From Himantopus leucocephalus (Eukaryota > Chordata > Aves > Charadriiformes > Recurvirostridae), in the NCBI GenBank assembly GCA_003993805.1, contig RSEF01000012.1, positions 4,761,948-4,825,947 of the forward strand: DNA of 64,000 bases, read 5' to 3'. The notes beneath the pieces are model-generated. The model saw only the letters and a program-made list of their open reading frames with translations. It was not told the origin of the DNA and ran no database searches. Positions 27,441-39,500 of this stretch are shown here, piece by piece (position 1 is the first letter of the stretch; each line of letters starts with the position of its first letter). The position numbers and the translations under genes are program-made.

Positions 27441-27566
27441 TCATTGCTGCAGTGAAGAGGCCCAAGCTACTTGTGCACTCTCTTCCTCTGCAGAGACAGC
27501 ACCTTCCACATTGGTTTCTTCTGTTGCTGGAACAATGAATGCTTTGTTACCTACTTGACAATTCAT
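27441..27566 (-). CDS. short protein-like open frame, unidentified
   Basis: A minus-strand frame starts with ATG at 27566 and encodes 41 residues ending in TGA at 27441. Its composition is protein-like, with an acidic middle (VPATEETNVEGAVSAEEES). I recognise no family, and no strong acceptor precedes it. A second, longer minus-strand frame (27154-27465, about 103 codons, beginning at a TTG rather than an ATG) overlaps its end in another phase and also looks protein-like. At most one of the two can be a normal coding frame, which weakens both. It may be a relic exon, a degenerated pseudogene or chance. Confidence 0.15.
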   Translation of the reverse strand: MNCQVGNKAFIVPATEETNVEGAVSAEEESAQVAWASSLQQ

Positions 27567-30500
27567 GAATCAAAAATGATCACAGGAGGCCGTTATAATA
27601 TCAGATGTTTTTTCTCAAATGAAACAGGACAATATGCATCACCAACCTAAGAAAAAATTTGGAAGCTACCTCTTAATTTTTTTACTTTTAGGGAAAGCAT
27701 GATCGAAGGAACATCTATATTTCTTTTTGCACTATGAATAGTGCTTTGGAACTAGGGCTGGGTGAGTCTTTGGAATTGCTTTGCCAAGAGGCTATGATAC
27801 AGGTCCATAGCCACCCTGCTCCTAGGGGTCTTTAGCGAGATTGCCACCACAACATTCGCTTCAGTGATCTTTACATGTGAACAGAGGACTGCTCCTAACT
27901 GAAGCAGATCTGTCCATTGAATGCTGGAGATCTTTTGTTGTAGTGAACTTTCAGTTACTAGAATCATATGTTAGAATTGAAGCTCTAAGTTGGTTACAAA
28001 AGCCTGCAGTCATCCAATCTTCTGTAACCTTAAGAAAGTCTTCATTCCATTTCCTTTATAAAAAGAATAAATTAGAATCCCTCCAAGGGCCATAAAACTG
28101 TGGTTCAAACCATAGAAACCCACAAGTGTCAGTCTGCTAGTGGAGCAGATCTAGCTATGTGTCAATGTCATGAAGCTGATTCTTCTCTTACACAGCTAAA
28201 TTTCTGTGATTTCTGCTCTTGCTTTGTCACCTATAAAGAAAGAATCTATTTGTCAGTGGATTTCTGTTAGCTGATTTATGCTGCTCTTCCCAACCCATCA
28301 CGTTTCAAAATAGAGCATAGCTGTAAGGCTTCATAAGGACAGCCATGAAATATTTCTGTACAAGACAGGAACATTGTTAGGTAGCAAGATTTAATGTTGT
28401 TTCCTGACCTTCATCGCTTTTCTTCCTGGCTTTAATTGCACTAAATAAAATCCCCTAGTTGCACATGGAGGCCCAGCTATGCTTTTGGCATGCCCCATAC
28501 ATGGCTCTGCTACTAACAGGGGAGTGACACTGCTTTTGACAGCTTTGCCCTGTAGGATTTTTTTCTGTGGACTATATTTGTACACGCTAGTCTGTAAGCC
28601 ATGAGAATTATTTGCAACATGAAATTCTCCTTGACTTCCTCACATAACAGAAAAATTAGCAAAAGTCTCAGTTCAGTAATTTGAAATAAAGACCGATAAT
28701 ATCCCACGCCATGCTTTAAAATGGCTCAGGCAGGCAGAGACTCAAACAGCAAACCATTTCTCTCTCTCAGGCATGCATGCAGCATTGCATTTTGTATTTT
28801 TATATACAGCACAGCATACTGTCATGAGAGATGAGTGGTGTTGGCTCGAGTCATTCTGCAGGCCAGTGTGATGTACTGTAAAAATACCATGGCAAATGCT
28901 AGTGACACTCTTGTCAAGGGAAGAGGTTCAGTGACACTGTGCTATTTAAATGGGACAGCCTACTCTGGATATCAGATTTTGGATGCGGTGACATATGGGG
29001 AATTCTGTGTGCGAAATGAAAACAAAGACTCCCGCATATCCTCACATATCTGAAGATATCGGTATGGAAGAAACCTTAAGTAAAACACAAGTGGCCTATA
29101 CTAAAAACCTTGCTAGATTTTCATATGAGTAAACCTGTTGGTCAGAGCAACTTGTAGCTTTTAAGTTGGAAGAAGTTCTTTGAGCGTCCCTGCTTACTGA
29201 AAGGGATGTGACCGGGAATGGGTGTGCCCTGATGTATTGTGAGCATTAAGATAACACAAGGTAGCTGGAGCTGCTGAAATCAACACTGCTGGGCTGCCCA
29301 GAGACCTTCTCCCATTTCTTCAGCATAGCTAAGCACGCTATAATGGCATATCCAGAGATGTTCTCTCCTCTCCAGGTTTTATTAAGAATGGTTATGAAAA
29401 GATTTTGATGTGGAGATCACATGGCCAGGAACTGAACTCAGCCATGAGTAGCCATGTAATCATGCAGCTACAACACAGAATTATTTATTTGTTTTTTCCC
29501 TCTGGTGCTTGAAACTACCCTGGAGCAGAAGCAGGATAACTGATACTGCCTCTCACTGATTGATTCCAGTCAAGGTTTTAGCGTGATATGAACTGAGTGA
29601 AAACCAAATCAAATTTGTCTCAATGTATGACTAAGGGCAGATGAGTTTAATGGGATAGAGTTTATTTTTAGGCTACCTTCATACACCACACGGACAATTT
29701 TCTCTTCTCACTCCTACATAGTATTTCTAATTTCTTCCTACCAAGTTGTGAAATCTTTATTCTGCATGTTCACTCATGTCCTACGCTAAAGTACAGGCAG
29801 ATCCTACTGTACACTTTCGTTTGGACTGTAAAACTACAGAGTAGAGCCCCTTTCTCTGTAAGCAACTGTGCCAGTACACCCCACCCCCCCACACCCCCCC
29901 CAAAAGAAGCCATTCACGCCAGTGTGCTTTATCACTTCAGTATTTCCCATACAGAAATACTTCAGGTTAGGTGAAAATACAAAGATGGCAGGCAGGTGCA
30001 TGGGAAATTGGAATACTACGAATTGCCAGGCACACAGAGCGCTTTTCCAAAAGATTCCTTCTAGCGTTGAGGTTGCTTCTGGAAGTAGGGTGAACAGAGC
30101 AAGATGGAAAGAACAAAATAAGGAATTAGAGTGACAAAAGTAGTAAGAGGAAAGGAATATATTAAAGGAAAAGCTGATTTTCTTAAAATTGAAGATTCAA
30201 TCAATCTTATCCATTATCTATGCAATGTATGGAATTTGCCAGGCCAAATCTTGAGGTCTGGTCTCTCACTTTTCTCTGGCGAACAGACAGGGCAAGACTT
30301 CTGCATTAATTACTGAGCATAATATATGCAGCACCTAGCAAGACCGAATTCCTTCCACTTATCAGGTAGTAACTAAAAATGTTCCCGTATCTCCAAGTAT
30401 TTCCCTCAGATATTAAAAAGAAAAATACATCAATGAATAATAAATCCTTTCCCTGCTTTGCCTCTGTTACTGTCCAGAGAAAGTTTATATCAGTTCAGCT

Positions 30501-30680
30501 CTGCCCTCTTTTATTCTCTGTGAAGTGCAAAAGACTGGTAACGTTGCCATCAACATTTGCCAGCCTCTATGCTTAGTTGACCAGCAATTAAAAGAAGATC
30601 AAGCCAAGCTTCTTCACACTGCAACAAAATCCACAGTGCATTAGCACTCTGACTGCAAAATTTTAGAGAAAAGGTTAATA
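27567..30680. other. single-copy non-coding stretch, nothing recognised
   Basis: Contains a C-rich simple run at about 29877-29901 and only short open frames with no recognisable product. Confidence 0.55.
29877..29901. repeat. C-rich low-complexity run
   Basis: CCACCCCCCCACACCCCCCCC-like sequence, with G tracts on the minus strand. Simple repeat. Confidence 0.8.
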
Positions 30681-30884
30681 CAAAACTCACAGTTGAGATA
30701 GCAAAGAATATTAGAGGTGACATGTTGGCCACGAGCTCTGCTTTGGGCTCTGGGGAAAAAAAATAGAACAAGGTTAGTTCTAACCTTGAAATTAACCTTT
30801 TTCTATTTTTTTCTTCAGCCAGAAGAGGACCTACAGGCCAAGATGTCGCCTCTAATTTTTTGTGTGTATTTCAAACATACTTTG
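30681..30884. repeat. diverged inverted repeat (foldback), arms about 100 bp
   Basis: Left arm 30681-30777 and right arm 30780-30884 are head to head around a perfect core, CAAGGTTAG-TT-CTAACCTTG (30769-30788). Moving outward, each arm has TTCTATTTTTTT(T) followed by a CAG (30801-30818 on plus, 30768-30750 on minus). Next comes a related block with GGCCAA-ATGTC-CCTCTAAT, and last a TAT-TCAA element. Over 29 aligned positions after the CAG I count 20 identities. The right arm carries an extra 12 bases after the core. Both arms also read open in a matching phase (GQDVASNFLC on plus, GQHVTSNILC on minus). The minus arm has GTGAGT at 30690-30685, so it could bound a 59-bp exon. It may be an old foldback transposon, two opposed copies of an unknown repeat, or duplicated exons. 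Confidence 0.75.
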
Positions 30885-31550
30885 ACCCCATTTTTATGGT
30901 TTAGTCTTTGGAGTTATCCAATATAAAGTGGCTGCTGTACTTATTAGTCTGTTTTACTGGGACTAGAGGAAAGATTAAATATTATTTGTAGGCTGCTTTA
31001 GAATTCTTGCTTTGTTTCAGCTGAACCTAATGCAGTTGTCTAGTATTCACCATGCTGTTTTTTCCTGTGGCCCGACTATTTCTTTTTTTCCTGGCTATTT
31101 GTTCCTTGTCATTTGCAGTAATCTGATTTCATTTGTTCAGCTCTTGGCATAGTATCCTAATATAGTCAGCTGCTGCAATGAATATGTGGAATTTCAGCAA
31201 TCTGACTAAATATCAATAGACTATTGAACTTTTATATTATGCGTACTTGTAATCAAGTCAACTGCTTGAGAATTTGCACATCTATGCATTTAGATGTGGA
31301 AAAAATAGTCTGTGTTCATGTAATTAAAGTCTATATCATAATACGCATACACAAAAGGGCCAAATTAAGGTTTTGCAGGCAAGTTTAATTCCAGCACTTC
31401 CTCTTTGTTTAGTGCTTGACTTTGCAACCTGAAAAAGATTTGTAATGTCTTTTTTTTTTTCATAATATCCACAGAGAACTGAGATGCAGAATTGTCTGTG
31501 GTCACAGCTCCTAGTTGGTGAGGTATTATTCATTAATAAGGCACACAAAT
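30885..31550. other. single-copy AT-rich stretch, nothing recognised
   Basis: Runs of T and short AT-rich motifs only. No open frame or repeat of interest. Confidence 0.55.
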
Positions 31551-31790
31551 ATTAAAGGTGGAGTAAGGGGGGGGAAGCAAAAGCCACCGAGATTTCTCGG
31601 CACGAGCTTTGTATAAGAATATGAACTGTGAGGAGGCAACATCAGGGGCCTGAGGGAGAGGAGGAGGGTAGCGCCAGGAGGTGTAAAGAGTCTCAGATTA
31701 GAACAAAGCGCAGGGACTGAGGAAGCATAAGTCTGGATACAGAGACAGGTAAGGGGAAAGAGAAGACACTGAGGTCAGCTCCCACCCAAA
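31551..31790 (+). promoter_or_regulatory. purine-rich patch with TATA-like box and strong splice donor
   Basis: A run of eight G (about 31567) is followed by a few CpGs (CACCGAGATTTCTCGGCACG), then TTTGTATAAG near 31610. Next is about 130 bases of purine-rich, CpG-containing sequence, ending at a near-consensus donor ACAG|GTAAGG (intron would start at 31748). The order TATA-like element, transcript leader, donor fits a first non-coding exon or an LTR-type promoter. I find no LTR ends and no retroviral coding sequence nearby, so this is inference. Confidence 0.2.
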
Positions 31791-31879
31791 AAGTCACCTA
31801 GGTTAGTCATGTTTGACTTCAAGCTCTGATATTGCTCTGCTGTGTTACATTCCATGCTTGTTCTTCATCTGATTTTAAC

Positions 31880-31990
31880 TATGAACAACTGAGGACAAGG
31901 ACTGTCTCACGCTGTGCATTTGGTCCCTTGGAACCCCAATATAAAATCATGTCTATTAAACTGAGATGCAGCTACGTTGTATATGCAAGA
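31880..31990 (+). mobile_element. possible ancient sauropsid interspersed repeat
   Basis: GGACAAGGACTGTCTC, a GTGCATTTGG-like element and then TTGGAACCCC follow the order of a repeat tail that I recall as widespread in turtles and birds (GGCAGGGACTGTCT, then a short spacer, then an ATGGGG/CCT element). The match is by eye and weak. No poly(A) or target duplication remains. Confidence 0.25.
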
Positions 31991-34900
31991 CAGAAAAAGA
32001 AGGGCAGGTTGAGACAGGTATGACTGAGTTGTGGAACCTGCTGGAAATGATGAAATGCGTCTATTCCCAAATAATACAGCTAGAGGTACAAGATGTGATG
32101 TTTTGAGACCGGGATTTTTTTGTGATATCAGGAAGCTGTAGGCCAGCTTCAAATTGTAGAATTTCATCAGGTTGGTATCAATTAGATGTTACGACAGGAA
32201 TTAAATTGTTGGATAGAAATTAAATTGACTCATTTGAGTTGAAATTGAATGACTGGAGTGAAAGGAAGTAGCTGGCGAAATCATAAGCAAAGTGGAAGAC
32301 AAGATCTCAACATTAATCAAAGAAAAGATGATGTCTGTGTCAAAAACTAACTTGGCCAATATGGGGTTGGAGAAGCCGAAAGCAGACCAAAGAGAGACAC
32401 TGAGAAAGTGTTTGCCCCTATTGGAATACGGATGATCGGAATTGTAGCTGAATTGTGCTGGAACTGGGCCATTTCAAAAGGAAATTTAAGTTGTAGAAAT
32501 TATAAGAGAAATAATAAAGGAAAGACAAATTGTAGAAGGGACTTGACTTCTGGATGTATATCATTTGTTGCTAATATTGGTCTGGGAGATACTTGAGCAA
32601 TTTTTCACCAAAAGGTTTATGGTGTTTGCCTAACAGTTCTACATCAGGTGCTTATAACAGTAAAAGGCAAGTCATGAGTTGTTTGTATTCTTATCTCTCT
32701 CTTTCTGGGATGGAAGATCAGACAAAGAGCCCTTGTTGGCCAAAACACAGAGGCTAGAGCTCTGTTTCTCCCTTTGATTGCCATTGGATGTGAAGCAGAA
32801 GCTTGTGATGTTGGTAGTTTACAGCATTTCATGACATGCTGTGGCAGTTTTCTGGTTTTTTTTTTTTTGTTTGTTTGTTCGTTTGATTGGATAAGTGTCT
32901 TTGTGCAATTTATCTAGAATGACCACAGCGTGGTGGCAAGCTCTGCACCAAAAACTTTCTATTTTGCATACTGTTTATTTTAAATTAATCATGGAATAAG
33001 TAACTGTTAAATCAATGACATTTCTAACTCTTTGTTCTACCTCCTTATATCCTGTTCTCTTTCTGCACAGATGCCATGCTGCATTTTTCCAGTCTGTCAT
33101 CTGAGGTACCTGAATATGTGTCACAAGTCTCTAGCCTACAGAATAAACTTCTTAAACTTCTCCTGTTATTCTTGTTCCCAACCACACTTGTTAATCCTGC
33201 CAGTCTATTAAATTTCACCAAAAGAGGTGACCTTTTTCATTTTTGCCTCTCTCTCCACATATTCATGCCACATCTGAATTTTCTCTGCCTTCCACACCTA
33301 CATAACAGCCAATTCTTTCAAGTGCTTAGAACGTTGTTCAGTGTTATAGCCTTAGGACTCCCTGATTGCTATATCCTTCTACTTCCTTAATAAACCTCTG
33401 CCAGTGCCTGGAAAAAGAGAAGTCAGGAGAGTATTACAAGTGTGTCCAGTAAAATTACAGTCCACAATGACTGCCCAAGCTGCAATGCTATCTTTGTTTA
33501 TGCTCACCCACAGAATCTCTGTCCTCATGTTCTCTTTTGACTTCAGTCAAAATTCCCATGCAGGTCTAGATCTATTGCCCATCGAAGCAGAAAAGAAGTG
33601 ATGAAATAAATGGGTTTGTGCCACCTCTACACTCCTGCTTTGTGGCCGCTTGTGGTCTTGCAGAGCTTGTAGCAGGAAAGAGACACGCTGTAGTTCATAT
33701 TGTGACAACCACAGCTGTCACCAGCCATTGTGGTGGCCAAGAACTGCAAAATCATACCAAATCCCTGGTCCTACACCTAGCAAGGAAGAGTCCAGCTGAA
33801 AGATGAGAGGCACAGAATTGCGGGTATACTGTTTTGTTTCCACCTATGGGAACTTACAGTCCAGGGAAGTTTTCTTGCCAAAGGCCAGATATGCGTTGCT
33901 GACTTTTAATATCACTGGCAGAAAACATGCCTTTGCCACCAAGAATTGAGTCTTGATAAACTAGATGGCTCAGCTTCCCACTGAAGTAACTCATTGTTCT
34001 CTCTATTCCAGCACAGTCACTAACCTCACCAAACCAGGCATCTCATTCTTTCCTTTTTGTCTCCAAGTTAAATACTGGAAAAGGGAAAAACAAATGAATG
34101 GAGAAGCCGGTTCAGGCATGGAGATTTGGTGGGGAGTATGTGGGCATAACAAGGATGAGGCAAGGAGAAAACAAATGCTACACAGTAATGGATGAGCTAC
34201 TGACATATACAGTCTTGTGTCTTACAGATTGTATACCTCTTCTTGCCACGCACCTCCCGTTTCCTTCATGAAGACCCAAGTGAAAGGGCATCAGCTAATA
34301 AACACGGACAATACCCGAACTCCTAGCTGGGCAGAATATGCAAGGATCCTATACATCACCAGCCTGTAGTACTGCAGCTCCACAGGCACTAGACAGTTGG
34401 GTTTTTTTTGGGGGAGGGGTTCAAAACCAGAGTAATTTATCAGAAATAAATCCTTCTTACCAGCTACAGGATCATTTCACTTGATTAGCATTAGCATCTA
34501 TTAGTGGTTACTTGCATCATTTGTTCTACCATTTCCTGCCTTTCAGTGTGATAGCCTCTATTTAGAATACTTGAGTCCAGGAAGGTGTGATCAGCTTCTC
34601 TCTAGTATCTGACACGCTTGTTCTCTTCCCCTTATTTCATGCTCTAGTTTGTTTTCTAATTCAGTTCTGCCATGAGGAGCCACTTCTTTCTTGTGATAGA
34701 GAAGCTGTAATGATAATTGTCTTTTGCAAAGCAATTCAAGGTAACTAATCAGAATAATGATAGCAGCAGCTGCAACTTTAAATGAAGTTAGAAACCGTCA
34801 ACCTCACGGTAATCATTGTCTTAAAGATAAAAATTCAGTTCAATAAATTATCATAATCAGTGCACAATGGGCCCTACATTTTTTGCCACTGTAAGGGAGA

Positions 34901-36448
34901 TGCACAGGAGTTCACTCATTTGCTGGTTGTCGTATCAAAGGGCTTATATTTAATAGTTGCAGAGTTGCACCTGCTGTCTGAAGCCTTTGAACTAAAATAC
35001 CATCCTTAAAGCAGTGGACCATGTTTTCTGCGGAATGTACTGTGCTAGATAGTTTCAGCAGCTCTCACCCTTACAGGCTCGCAGAAAAGCATGCAATACT
35101 TTCAGCCTAATTACTTCAAACACTATGAGGACCAAACTGATTTAGGCCACACATGAAAAGCTGACAAAGGATCAATTTTTTAACTGGAATAACTGGTATG
35201 TAAGGTAGGAACGGAAACAGGGAGACTGGGAAAAAATCTGGAAACTTCTATGTCTTTGCATTCTGGCTTTAAAAGTGGGATGATGTTGACAGCATCACAA
35301 AAGAGTAGTGTCCTCAAACTTGTTAGGAGTCCTATTTAGAGCTTAGATCTTGGACCTTGTGTTAACTTCGTTACGTTTTAAGAGCCATCCCCATGTGCTA
35401 CCAACCAGCTTTCCTCTACCTCATGAAGGCCACAAAGGGCATTTGAAGTATGTCCTACTTGAAGTTCAGAAATGTGAATGGTGCTTTCTCCCAAACACTG
35501 GAGCAGGCTAAGGGAGCACAGCAAGAATCCCAAACACTGCAGTCCCAAAATACAACAGTTCATTGGCAAAACTGCACTGAAAGTTTCCTGACGATCAGCA
35601 GACCTGCAGAACTGCTGCTCTTCTGGGTCGTATTTGATTCTTCTTTTTCTTTTCTTTGTTGTCATCCATGAGAGCACTAGTTGTATGGGGCTTGTTTCCA
35701 TTGGTGTCAGGAACATGGAAATTCTGTATCTTCTAATTCTGTGTATTGCAAGATATCTCCAGCTGACAGCCTACATTGCCATAATAAATGACTCATCCCT
35801 GGGTTATGTGTTGGGCACTGCCCCTCCTAATGACACAGCATAGGATGCTCTTCTAAATGCAGAGAGATAGACATTTGCCTGCTTATTGGAGGCTCAAGTG
35901 TTTTTTCTGCATTGCCTTGTGATGATGAATTTTCTTTGAAATCCTAAATAAGGCTGTTTCCAGTGTAAACAATCTGTCTTTAGCTGGAGGTACATACAAA
36001 AATGCTTTGAGGAAGTTCCTACTGCTCTTGCAATAACATGCTGAGAATATTTTGTGCTATTCCCAGCTGATCTTACTATTATTTCTGTAAATATTTGCTC
36101 TAAGGAAAAGCAAACAAAATTTTGGAAGAGTGTAAAAGTATTATTCAAATTCATGGTTTAATACTCAAGGAATGTCCTCTTCAGTCACTATCTACTCTCC
36201 CTCTGGCTTCTTTTTTTTTTCTTTCTGGCAAAATTATGTGTGAATCTGAATTCAGTTTCTGTATCAAAAAAAAAAATAACAGGTGTACAAACGTCCATAC
36301 AAGCATATCTCTATAATTTGTATGGCAGTTATATCTAAGGACTAAATGCTCTGTTAGCTGCCATACATCAACAGAAGAAAGTATTTTTCCCTGAGAACGT
36401 ACAATATCATGATTAAAGGTAAACAAATAGTAATCAAGAGACAAAGTG
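31991..36448. other. non-coding stretch, partly purine-rich, one pyrimidine-rich open frame
   Basis: 32150-32560 is A/G-rich and unlike its neighbours, with no match I recognise. 32855-32886 is a T/TTTG run. At 33071 a strong acceptor (CTTTCTGCACAG) opens into a 104-codon frame ending at 33390; its translation is Leu/Phe-rich and typical of pyrimidine-rich DNA read by chance. 34731-34870 contains AT-rich homeobox- and Sox-like sites, as in vertebrate conserved non-coding elements, but conservation cannot be judged here. Confidence 0.45.
32855..32886 (+). repeat. T-run with TTTG units
   Basis: About a dozen T followed by GTTTGTTTGTTCGTTTG. Low-complexity DNA. Confidence 0.85.
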
Positions 36449-36523
36449 GTCTCCATTTTCAAGCTTAAGAATGAGAAGTAGTTTGCACATGGTTACACCA
36501 GAAATCTGGCAGAGCTGTGAGCC
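36449..36523 (+). mobile_element. probable MIR SINE fragment
   Basis: TCTCCATTTTCAAG, GAATGAGAAG, TTTGCACATGGTTACAC and ATCTGGCAGAGCTGTGAG occur in the order and spacing of the MIR 3' half (CCATTTTACAGATGAGGAAACTG, then TTGCCCAAGGTCACACAG, then GTGGCAGAGC). MIR is an old tRNA-derived amniote SINE, and only diverged pieces are expected in birds. Identified by eye, so the boundaries are approximate. Confidence 0.45.
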
Positions 36524-39500
36524 AAAACTGAGTCTTGAGTGAAGTCCTCTAATGGTCATATGTGTTAGGATGCTCCTTTCTGTAGCAGGCACATTGTGTT
36601 AGTGGAAAAAAAAATAAAAATCTAATGCATTCTACTCAGGCACTCCGTAACATATTGCATAAGAGATCACAATAATCTACGGGCTTATAAAAGGTCCTTT
36701 GATTTATAGTTAGCTTTAACTGAATTTTTTTAAGTATCATGAAGAGACTTAAAGTGTGAAACTCTTTTCAAAATGAAAATAAATTCAATTAATTGCTATT
36801 CTATAATATAAATTAAATTTAGACATAGGAAAAAAATAGATCATCTCAGATGGGGTGATCCAGCCAAAGAGTATCAGTATTTGAATTTCAAAATCCTGAA
36901 CTAGCCACTCTTCAACATGCACGTCTCAGAAATTAGATTCTAATAATTTTAAAAATACTGTTTGACTTGTTGGGGGCGCAACTTTAAGAGACCATGCTTT
37001 CGAACTTTTAAAATTGCAATTATCATGGTTAGAAATTCTTTTAAAGTCTTTAATGAAAGCTGAGATTCCCATGTAATCACTTAGCTCCAGTAGACAGGCT
37101 TTAAGAATTATACCGTAAATGCAAAAACTCACGCTATACCATAAAGCCTGGTAAGGCTTGGGAATTAATCAAAGAGATCACTGATAAACTGATTGCTATT
37201 GCTTAATCTTATCAACGTTTATCTCTTTGCTGGGAAAAAACCCAATGGGAGGGCAGAAGAAACTTCATTGTTATCTGAGGAACTATTTCTGCTTACATGG
37301 AAGTTAATGCAATGCTCTGCCTCCTACTTACTTTCTCTTTGAAACAGGCTGAGCTCCATCTAAAGTCTCTCAAATACTTCCTTTTCTGAGATCTCTCTCC
37401 TAATTCTTTCTGTCCGTTCTGCTCCCACCTAGGCACTTGTGAAGCCGCGTTGGGGAACAGTGGGGGAAAGGGTTTGGTAGCCTAAATCGATCATTTTACC
37501 ACTAACATCTGTGATTCTCATTTTGTCCTCTTCTCTCTCCAATCCTTATAGCAGCTCCCTAATTACAGCACTGCTGTTAGGATGAAGGTTTTTTTAAGTA
37601 TTCTGACATCTTCCCAAGTCTGGTGAATAGATTTAATAATTAGACAATGGGATTTTTCTATTCCTGCCCACCCGCACCCCCTTCGCTGACTGTTGCTTGT
37701 GATTCTATTATTATCTGGCATATTCCAACAATGTTCTTCCTTTCAAAGGATTTTGAAGAGTGCAGCAAAATATCAGAGAAATAATTCAAATGTCAGAAGG
37801 AAAGGACAATGGGACCTTATGTTCATTTCACCACATAAACAATCCCGAAGTGCTTTGTGTCTTAACATACCATTCCCTAGTAACATAATAATTTTACATG
37901 CCCATATTCAGAGCTGGAATGAAGTCTCTTCTTTGTTGTTATTCGTACACAGAGATTAAATTGGAGTAATTTCTGTGGATAAGCACTGTGTTAGTGATCT
38001 CAAAATTTTTTTTTAATATATGCTGTATGGATTCCACTGATTTGCCTTCTCAATCTGCTTACAATGCTTATCTGACTATCTTCTAACTCAGAATCACAGT
38101 CTAAGTTTTCCAGACTAGTAAAAAGACTACTGCATGTGCTACATAAATATTTAACATCGATGTCTGTGATGCACATTTTATTTGAGAAGGTAATAGTTTG
38201 AAAGACCTTCCAAAATATCATAGAGGAAATCAAGCAGATAAACTCTATTTCTTAATGTTGTTTCAGCTGTTTAAAAGTTGTTTTACTTTATAAGAGTCTA
38301 TGCAGTGAAGCGGAGAGACAGAAATGTATGGGTCTATGCATTGCTCTTGTCCTCGACAGTGCCACCTTGTCATCGTCTATGTCATCTCTGGACACACTGA
38401 ATCAATACAGGGAAGTTGCACTTTCAGTCACGTGTCAAGCTTGTAATTCCTCCACACATCAGTGTAGGAGAGAAATTAAGTAAATGCCACAAGCCGGAGT
38501 ATTCCTTGTTTTGAGTGCTGTAAATATCATGCAATGTAACTCGCAAATAGGAAAAAAGAATCAACCTATAGTGCATAAAACACAACTGCATCCCCTCTCC
38601 CTTTATTGCACAGACAGTCTAAGCTGGCTTAAATATTAAATGCAAGGAAGAGAGTAAAGGTTTCCAGAGTCCAGGCTTATCCTTATCTCGAGCTCCACAA
38701 GTCTGCTCTAATTTCACAGACACAAGACTCAGTTTTTAGGATGGAAATTATGGGAAAGATCAGGGGTCAAAAGAAAAATTTACTTTTCTCCAAAACAGAA
38801 ATCTGACTTATACAGGTGTCTTTTTTGTATAATTTTTGGCTCGCTGACTAGAAATTAAGAATTATATTGGGAGGGGGGGATCCAAATATGCAAAAAATTC
38901 TTTATATTCTGTGTACAGATGAAAGGGTGACTATTTCAAACTAAAATGAAAGAGACCTTCCCCCAGAACAAAAGGGCTGCTAAGTGATGCAATTGACTTC
39001 TACCAACAGTTTCTAGACCCTAGGTTGTCTCTGACTCCAGTCTGTCTAGAGGACAGAGGATCCTGATGTGTTTTTTTCAGTTTTGTTTATATGCATATGT
39101 GCTTCTCCTCCTTTGAGTCTAAAAGGAGAAGGACTTCTTTGCATCCTTACAAAACTTTGTCTCTGAAAGAGCTCTCTGAACTTGTGACCAGTTTCTAGAT
39201 GTGAGTAAACAAATACAATTGCTCTTCTTACCATTTTTACATCGAGTTTTCAGCAGTTGAACAATTCTTTGAGTTTGGACCATCATAGTCTAGGTATCAT
39301 CAAAAGGGGTTCTTCTTTGACAGGGCAAATGCTGGCAGATACCAAATGAGGTCAGTTCTTTTTGTATCAATAACCTAAAAAGGGATGTACCACTATAAGG
39401 AATTATTGATCAGTAGAGATGAAGGCACTGATTATCTCATTTAATTCACTGGTGTGAGATTTTTGAAAAGCTGAGAGGAGACTGGAACAGAGAAAATTCT

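Noticed and set aside
33071..33390. 104-codon frame after a strong acceptor
   Set aside because: Leu/Phe/Pro-rich translation of pyrimidine-rich DNA, no donor and no family resemblance. Kept only as a note on the stretch.
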